Source: NORP23 sp050302475
GTDB lineage: Bacteria > Pseudomonadota > Alphaproteobacteria > Rhodobacterales > Rhodobacteraceae
Assembly: GCA_050302475.1 (NCBI GenBank)
Contig: JBNLBF010000003.1
Location: 124,001 to 188,000 of the forward strand
DNA: 64,000 nucleotides
Direction: 5' to 3'
Shown: piece after piece, positions 60,443-64,000 of the stretch
How positions within the stretch are numbered: position 1 is the first letter of the stretch
Layout: each line of letters begins with the position of its first letter
The notes under the pieces: model-generated
Told to the model about the DNA's origin: nothing
The model's input: only the letters and a program-made list of their open reading frames with translations
The model's database searches: none
Translations under genes and position numbers: made by a program

Positions 60443-60445
60443 AGA

Positions 60446-60523
60446 ATACCGGGGCAACCTCCTCCCAGCCCCGTGTACAGAGCGGCGTTACGATCACCTC
60501 CTCCCGATCGTAACGCCGTTTTC
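60446..60523 (+). ncRNA. CcsR/cuckoo-like small RNA (two hairpins with CCUCCUCCC loops)
   Basis: Immediately after the DUF1127 gene there are two hairpins. The first has stem CGGGGC / GCCCCG (60450-60473) and loop AA-CCTCCTCCC-A with the motif at 60458-60466. The second has a 13-bp stem CGGCGTTACGATC / GATCGTAACGCCG (60483-60518), loop A-CCTCCTCCC with the motif at 60497-60505, and a TTTTCT tail, so it is also a Rho-independent terminator. The same double-loop form, motif and DUF1127 context define the CcsR/cuckoo RNAs of Rhodobacterales. The motif can pair with Shine-Dalgarno sequences. Confidence 0.85.
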
Positions 60524-61095
60524 TATTTCAGCCCGCAGGTTTTGCGCCCGACCTTGATCAGCGTCGGAATATCTTGGGAAAGCGGCTGACTGCCGCCAAA
60601 ACTGGATATCGTCGTTAGAATTGACAGCACCTGCCAGACCGCCTGATCGCCATCAAAATCTTTTGGCAAATCACCATCCTGTTTCGCCTGATCAAAGGCA
60701 GCGGCAAATCGTGTTTTCACCAGATCCAAATGCGCCGACAGGGCATCGGTGACAAACGGATCATTGCGCAGGTCGCTTCCGGCGGACCGGAACAACAGGC
60801 AACCATGATAGTCCGCTCCGACAATCCCGGCTTCCATATAAGTCCAGAAATTTTCTAACGCAGCCAGCCCCGGTGGAGTTAGTTGCGCAAGAATGGGCCC
60901 CAATACCGTTTCCCGGTAATAATCCATGACGTCATGCACCAGCGCCGCCTTGTCCGGCCAGGATTTGTAAAGCGCCTTGCGACTCATCCCAGTTGCTTTC
61001 ACCAGATCAGGGTAAGATGTATTTGCCACCCCTTTAGTCCAAAAAAGACTCATAGCCTTTTCAATGGGTTGAGCTGTATTTATCTGATTTTCCAT
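60523..61095 (-). CDS. TetR/AcrR-family transcriptional repressor
   Basis: A 190-residue regulator with the N-terminal TetR helix-turn-helix (AMSLFWTKGVANTSYPDLVKATGMSRKALYKSWPDKAALV) and a helical ligand/dimer domain whose C-terminal part resembles TetR_C domains of the NemR/YbiH type. ATG at 61095 follows GAGAG. It is divergent from an SRPBCC gene with two GAGAAC palindromes between them, so it probably represses that gene and itself. Confidence 0.93.
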   Translation of the reverse strand: MENQINTAQPIEKAMSLFWTKGVANTSYPDLVKATGMSRKALYKSWPDKAALVHDVMDYYRETVLGPILAQLTPPGLAALENFWTYMEAGIVGADYHGCLLFRSAGSDLRNDPFVTDALSAHLDLVKTRFAAAFDQAKQDGDLPKDFDGDQAVWQVLSILTTISSFGGSQPLSQDIPTLIKVGRKTCGLK

Positions 61096-61120
61096 TGCTC
61101 TCTCACACCCGTGACTTGAC

Positions 61121-61162
61121 GGAGAACGTGCGTTCTCCTATATCCAGAGAACGATCATTCTC
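61121..61162. promoter_or_regulatory. Two palindromic operators for the TetR-family repressor
   Basis: GGAGAACG-TG-CGTTCTCC (61121-61138) is a perfect palindrome, and GAGAACGATCATTCTC (61147-61162) is a closely similar second site. Centres are 25 bp apart. The second ends one base before the ribosome-binding site AGGAGG of the SRPBCC gene. Confidence 0.8.
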
Positions 61163-61173
61163 AGGAGGAATAT

Positions 61174-61638
61174 ATGACAAAGCTGATCGAAACTTTCAAG
61201 TCCGAAGCCAGTCCCGAGGCCGCGTGGGCCTTGCTCGCCGATTTTGGCAATATTGATTTCTTCAACCCGAACCTCAAAAACTCCTTCTTGTTGGAAGGCA
61301 GTGCGGAGCAGGGCGTTGGTACATTGCGTCAATGCAATCTGGCGGACGGCAAGAACTACATCCGCGAGCGGGTGCTGGAATGGAACGAGGGGCAATCCTA
61401 TACCATCGAAATCTATGATGGCACGATGCCGCTGAAAAACCTGCTGACCACGGTCGGCGTTCGCCCGCGCGGCGCCGGATCGGAACTCTATATGGAGTTC
61501 GAATACACGCCGAAATTCGGCCCACTGGGTGCTGTGATGAATGTTGTGATGCTGAAACGCTACGTGCGCAACATGATGAAACGGGTGTTAAGCGGTCTAG
61601 ACGCAAAGGCCAGCGAACGTCCCATGTTGGCAGCCTAG
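61174..61638 (+). CDS. SRPBCC-family protein
   Basis: A 154-residue protein of the START/SRPBCC (Bet v1-like) fold, polyketide cyclase/dehydrase-type: LIETFKSEASPEAAWALLADFGNIDFFNP, GTLRQCNLADGKNYIRERVLEWNEGQSYTIEIYDGTMPLKN, ELYMEFEYTPKFGPLGAVMNVVMLKRYVRNMMKRVL. It binds a hydrophobic ligand; the reaction, if any, is unknown. It is probably induced when the divergent TetR-type repressor binds an inducer. ATG at 61174 follows CAGGAGGAATAT. Confidence 0.88.
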   Translation: MTKLIETFKSEASPEAAWALLADFGNIDFFNPNLKNSFLLEGSAEQGVGTLRQCNLADGKNYIRERVLEWNEGQSYTIEIYDGTMPLKNLLTTVGVRPRGAGSELYMEFEYTPKFGPLGAVMNVVMLKRYVRNMMKRVLSGLDAKASERPMLAA

Positions 61639-63998
61639 AAAGGCACCTCGTCTGCCGGGGTGACATAGTTGGCGGCGACATGTTTTTCGCCGGCTTTGTC
61701 AAACCGGATGAACAGCTTGTCGCCCTCGATTTCCGCGACAACACCATAGCCGAATTTCTGGTGGAAGATGCGGTCCCCCGGCTGAAAGGCCGGGGAGGCC
61801 GTGCTGTCGATCACCATACGAGAGGCCGGCGTCGTATGGGGCTTCTGCGTTCGCGCCTGCATCCGCCGCCAGCCGGGCGAGTTGTAGACATCGGCGCTTT
61901 CGGCGCGATCCATCATGTCGCTGGCCGGACCAACCCCCGGAATATTCGCGGCGGCACCATGACTACCACCATAAAGCCCCGGCGGAGTCAGCACCTCGAC
62001 ATGATCCTCCGGCAGTTCGTCGATAAATCGCGAGGGCGGGGCGCTTTGCCATTGGTTATAGATCCGCCGGTTGGCGGCGAAACTGATCGTGCAAATTTCT
62101 TCGGCCCGGGTAATGCCGACATAGGCGAGGCGCCGTTCCTCCTCCAGCCCTTTCAGACCGCTTTCATCCATGGAACGTTGCGAGGGGAACAGCCCATCCT
62201 CCCACCCCGGCAGGAACACGACCGGGAACTCCAGCCCCTTTGCGGCGTGCAGCGTCATGATCGAGACCTTTTCCCCCGCGTCCTCCTGCGCATTGTCCAT
62301 GACCAGCGACACATGTTCCAAAAACCCTTGCAGATTTTCAAATTCTTCCAGCGCCTGGATCAGCTCTTTCAGGTTTTCCAGACGACCGGGGGCGTCGGGG
62401 GATTTGTCATTTTTCCAGAAATCCGTGTAGCCGGATTCGTCGAGGATAATTTCCGCCAGCTCCACATGACCCATATCATCGGCCTTGTGCTGCGCCATCC
62501 AACGGTCGAAATTTTCGATCAGCGTCAGCAGCGAGCCGCGCGCTTTGCCCGACAACAAATCCTCGGCCACGACAATCCGCGCGCCTTCAAGCAGCGACAC
62601 ACCATTGTCGCGCGCAACGCTATGGATCAATTGCTGCGCCTTGTCGCCCAGCCCGCGTTTCGGCGTGTTCACAATCCGCTCGAACGCCAGCCCGTCATCG
62701 GGACTGACCACGACACGGAAATAGGCCATGGCATCCCGAATTTCCATGCGTTCATAAAAGCGCGGGCCACCTATGACACGATAAGGAATCCCGATCGACA
62801 GGAACCGATCCTCGAATGCGCGCATCTGGTAGGAGGCGCGGACAAGGATCGCCATTTTATCCAACCCAATCGGGTCCAGCCCACGGGTGCCGCGCTGATA
62901 GGATTCTATCTCCTCGCCGATCCACCGTGCCTCTTCCTCACCGTCCCAATGCCCGATCAAACGAACCTTCTCGCCTTCGTTAACTTCGGTCCAAAGCTCC
63001 TTACCCAGCCGTTGTTCGTTTCCTGCAATTACATTGCTTGCGGCCGCCAGTATATGTGGGGTTGAGCGATAGTTCTGTTCCAATCGGACAATTTTTGCGC
63101 CGGGAAAATCCTTCTCGAACTTCAGGATATTGCCCACCTCTGCACCCCGCCAGCCATAGATCGACTGGTCATCATCACCAACGCAGCAGATGTTTCTGTG
63201 CCCCCCGGCCAACAGCCGCAGCCACAGATATTGTGCGACGTTTGTATCCTGATATTCGTCGACCAGTATAAACTTAAACCATCGCTGATATTTCTCCAGA
63301 ACCTCGGGGTAGTTCTGGAAAATCGTGACCATGTGCAATAGCAGATCACCGAAGTCCACGGCGTTCAGGACCTTCAGCCGTTCCTGATAAATCTCGTAAA
63401 ACTCCGTCCCGCGCCGGTCGTATTTCAGCGCCTCGGACGATGGCACATTCGCCGGTGTCCATGCGCGGTTTTTCCAGTCGTCGATGAAAGACGCCAGCAT
63501 CCTTGCAGGCCAGCGTTTCTCGTCAATATTTTCGGCGCGGATCAACTGTTTCAACAGCCGGATCTGATCATCCGTGTCCAGAATGGTGAAGTTCGATTTC
63601 AGATCGACCAGCTCCGCATGACGCCGCAACAGCTTCACGCAGAGCGAGTGAAAGGTCCCTAGCCACGGCATCCCCTCGATGACGCCACCGACATGGCGAC
63701 CGACGCGGACTTTCATTTCCTTGGCGGCCTTGTTCGTGAACGTCACTGCCAGAATTTCATTCGGCTGCGCCCGCCCCGTATTGAGCAAATGCGCGATCCG
63801 GGCGGTCAGAGCCTTGGTCTTGCCGGTTCCCGCACCCGCCAGCACCAGCACCGGACCGTCTAGCGTTTCGACGGCCTCGCGTTGGGCAGGGTTCAGCTCG
63901 TCCAGATAGGGCATCGGCCGGGCACCCATGGCCCGCGCGGCCAGCCCTCCGGCAGCGCGTTCCATTGCATCCGACTCGTCGAAATCTCGGTCATTCAT
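61635..63998 (-). CDS. uvrD: ATP-dependent DNA helicase UvrD/PcrA
   Basis: Superfamily 1 3'-5' helicase of 787 residues for nucleotide excision and mismatch repair. Q motif LNPAQREAV, Walker A AGAGTGKT (54-61), TFTNKAAKEM, Walker B VDEYQDTN, DDDQSIYGWRGA, EQNYRST, TLHAAKGLEFPVVFLPGWEDGLFP and YVGITRA. The C-terminal part has the RNA polymerase-binding Tudor-like module (RIFHQKFGYGVVAEIEGDKLFIRFD). ATG at 63998 is two bases from the window edge, so the gene is complete but its promoter is not. Its stop shares CTAG with the SRPBCC gene. Confidence 0.96.
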   Translation of the reverse strand: MNDRDFDESDAMERAAGGLAARAMGARPMPYLDELNPAQREAVETLDGPVLVLAGAGTGKTKALTARIAHLLNTGRAQPNEILAVTFTNKAAKEMKVRVGRHVGGVIEGMPWLGTFHSLCVKLLRRHAELVDLKSNFTILDTDDQIRLLKQLIRAENIDEKRWPARMLASFIDDWKNRAWTPANVPSSEALKYDRRGTEFYEIYQERLKVLNAVDFGDLLLHMVTIFQNYPEVLEKYQRWFKFILVDEYQDTNVAQYLWLRLLAGGHRNICCVGDDDQSIYGWRGAEVGNILKFEKDFPGAKIVRLEQNYRSTPHILAAASNVIAGNEQRLGKELWTEVNEGEKVRLIGHWDGEEEARWIGEEIESYQRGTRGLDPIGLDKMAILVRASYQMRAFEDRFLSIGIPYRVIGGPRFYERMEIRDAMAYFRVVVSPDDGLAFERIVNTPKRGLGDKAQQLIHSVARDNGVSLLEGARIVVAEDLLSGKARGSLLTLIENFDRWMAQHKADDMGHVELAEIILDESGYTDFWKNDKSPDAPGRLENLKELIQALEEFENLQGFLEHVSLVMDNAQEDAGEKVSIMTLHAAKGLEFPVVFLPGWEDGLFPSQRSMDESGLKGLEEERRLAYVGITRAEEICTISFAANRRIYNQWQSAPPSRFIDELPEDHVEVLTPPGLYGGSHGAAANIPGVGPASDMMDRAESADVYNSPGWRRMQARTQKPHTTPASRMVIDSTASPAFQPGDRIFHQKFGYGVVAEIEGDKLFIRFDKAGEKHVAANYVTPADEVPF

Positions 63999-64000
63999 GA

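Overview
The window is chromosomal DNA from an alphaproteobacterium, most likely a member of the Rhodobacteraceae (Roseobacter/Rhodobacter group). The gene order supports this: ruvCAB followed by ybgC-tolQRAB-pal-cpoB-tilS-ftsH, dnaX/ybaB/recR, hisA/hisF/hisE, a lone redox-type SoxR, two DUF1127 genes, and downstream of one DUF1127 gene a double hairpin with CCTCCTCCC loops like the CcsR/cuckoo sRNAs of Rhodobacter. No rRNA, tRNA, CRISPR array, insertion sequence or prophage was found. Coding density is very high and no stretch over 300 bases lacks a gene; the larger gaps (about 100-215 bp) hold promoters, terminators and inverted repeats.

Layout. 1-2150: 5' end of a flavodoxin-like gene and nadE. 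2151-4866: an 18-repeat MORN protein and an MFS transporter. 4969-10803: polysaccharide precursor genes (ugd, a UDP-glucuronate epimerase-like gene) divergent from two coupled glycosyltransferases. 10865-14642: dnaX, a secreted PilJ-type sensor-domain protein, ybaB, recR. 14692-18932: a serralysin-like RTX protease, then hisA/hisF/hisE. 19058-24790: small exported proteins, rlmJ, a peroxiredoxin, rpsD, a DUF2975/HTH pair, a ClpP homologue, an AraC regulator. 24815-30968: methyltransferase, monooxygenase, MFS, soxR with its box, a glyoxalase-fold protein, msrA, prmA, a DUF1127 gene and an FNT channel under a probable FNR-type promoter. 31027-45465: ruvCAB, kptA/cpdB, the Tol-Pal block, tilS and a frameshifted ftsH. 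45640-50411: fhs-folD, an APC permease, a DksA/TraR-type zinc protein. 50477-57283: a branched-chain-amino-acid-type ABC operon with two embedded small exported-protein genes and a terminal alpha/beta hydrolase. 57461-64000: tungstate-type ABC genes tupBC, an MFS exporter, DUF1127 plus double-hairpin RNA, a TetR/SRPBCC divergent pair with two operators, and uvrD.

How the parts fit. ugd and the epimerase would make UDP-glucuronate and UDP-galacturonate, which the adjacent glycosyltransferases could use in surface polysaccharide. dnaX, recR, ruvABC and uvrD cover replication and repair. tolQRAB-pal-cpoB maintain the outer membrane during division. fhs and folD form the one-carbon folate pair. 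Redox and stress control is visible as a SoxR promoter with a 19-bp spacer, FNR-like boxes, msrA, a peroxiredoxin, and the DUF1127/CCUCCUCCC RNA locus.

The points most worth following up are the CcsR/cuckoo-like RNA, the ftsH frameshift whose halves overlap as ATGA, a terminator-like hairpin that buries the ybaB Shine-Dalgarno sequence, six convergent gene pairs that share a 4-bp stop-codon overlap, the kptA/cpdB pair, and a short leader ORF coupled to a membrane protein gene. Start codons were chosen by Shine-Dalgarno placement; all family calls come from reading motifs, with no database search.
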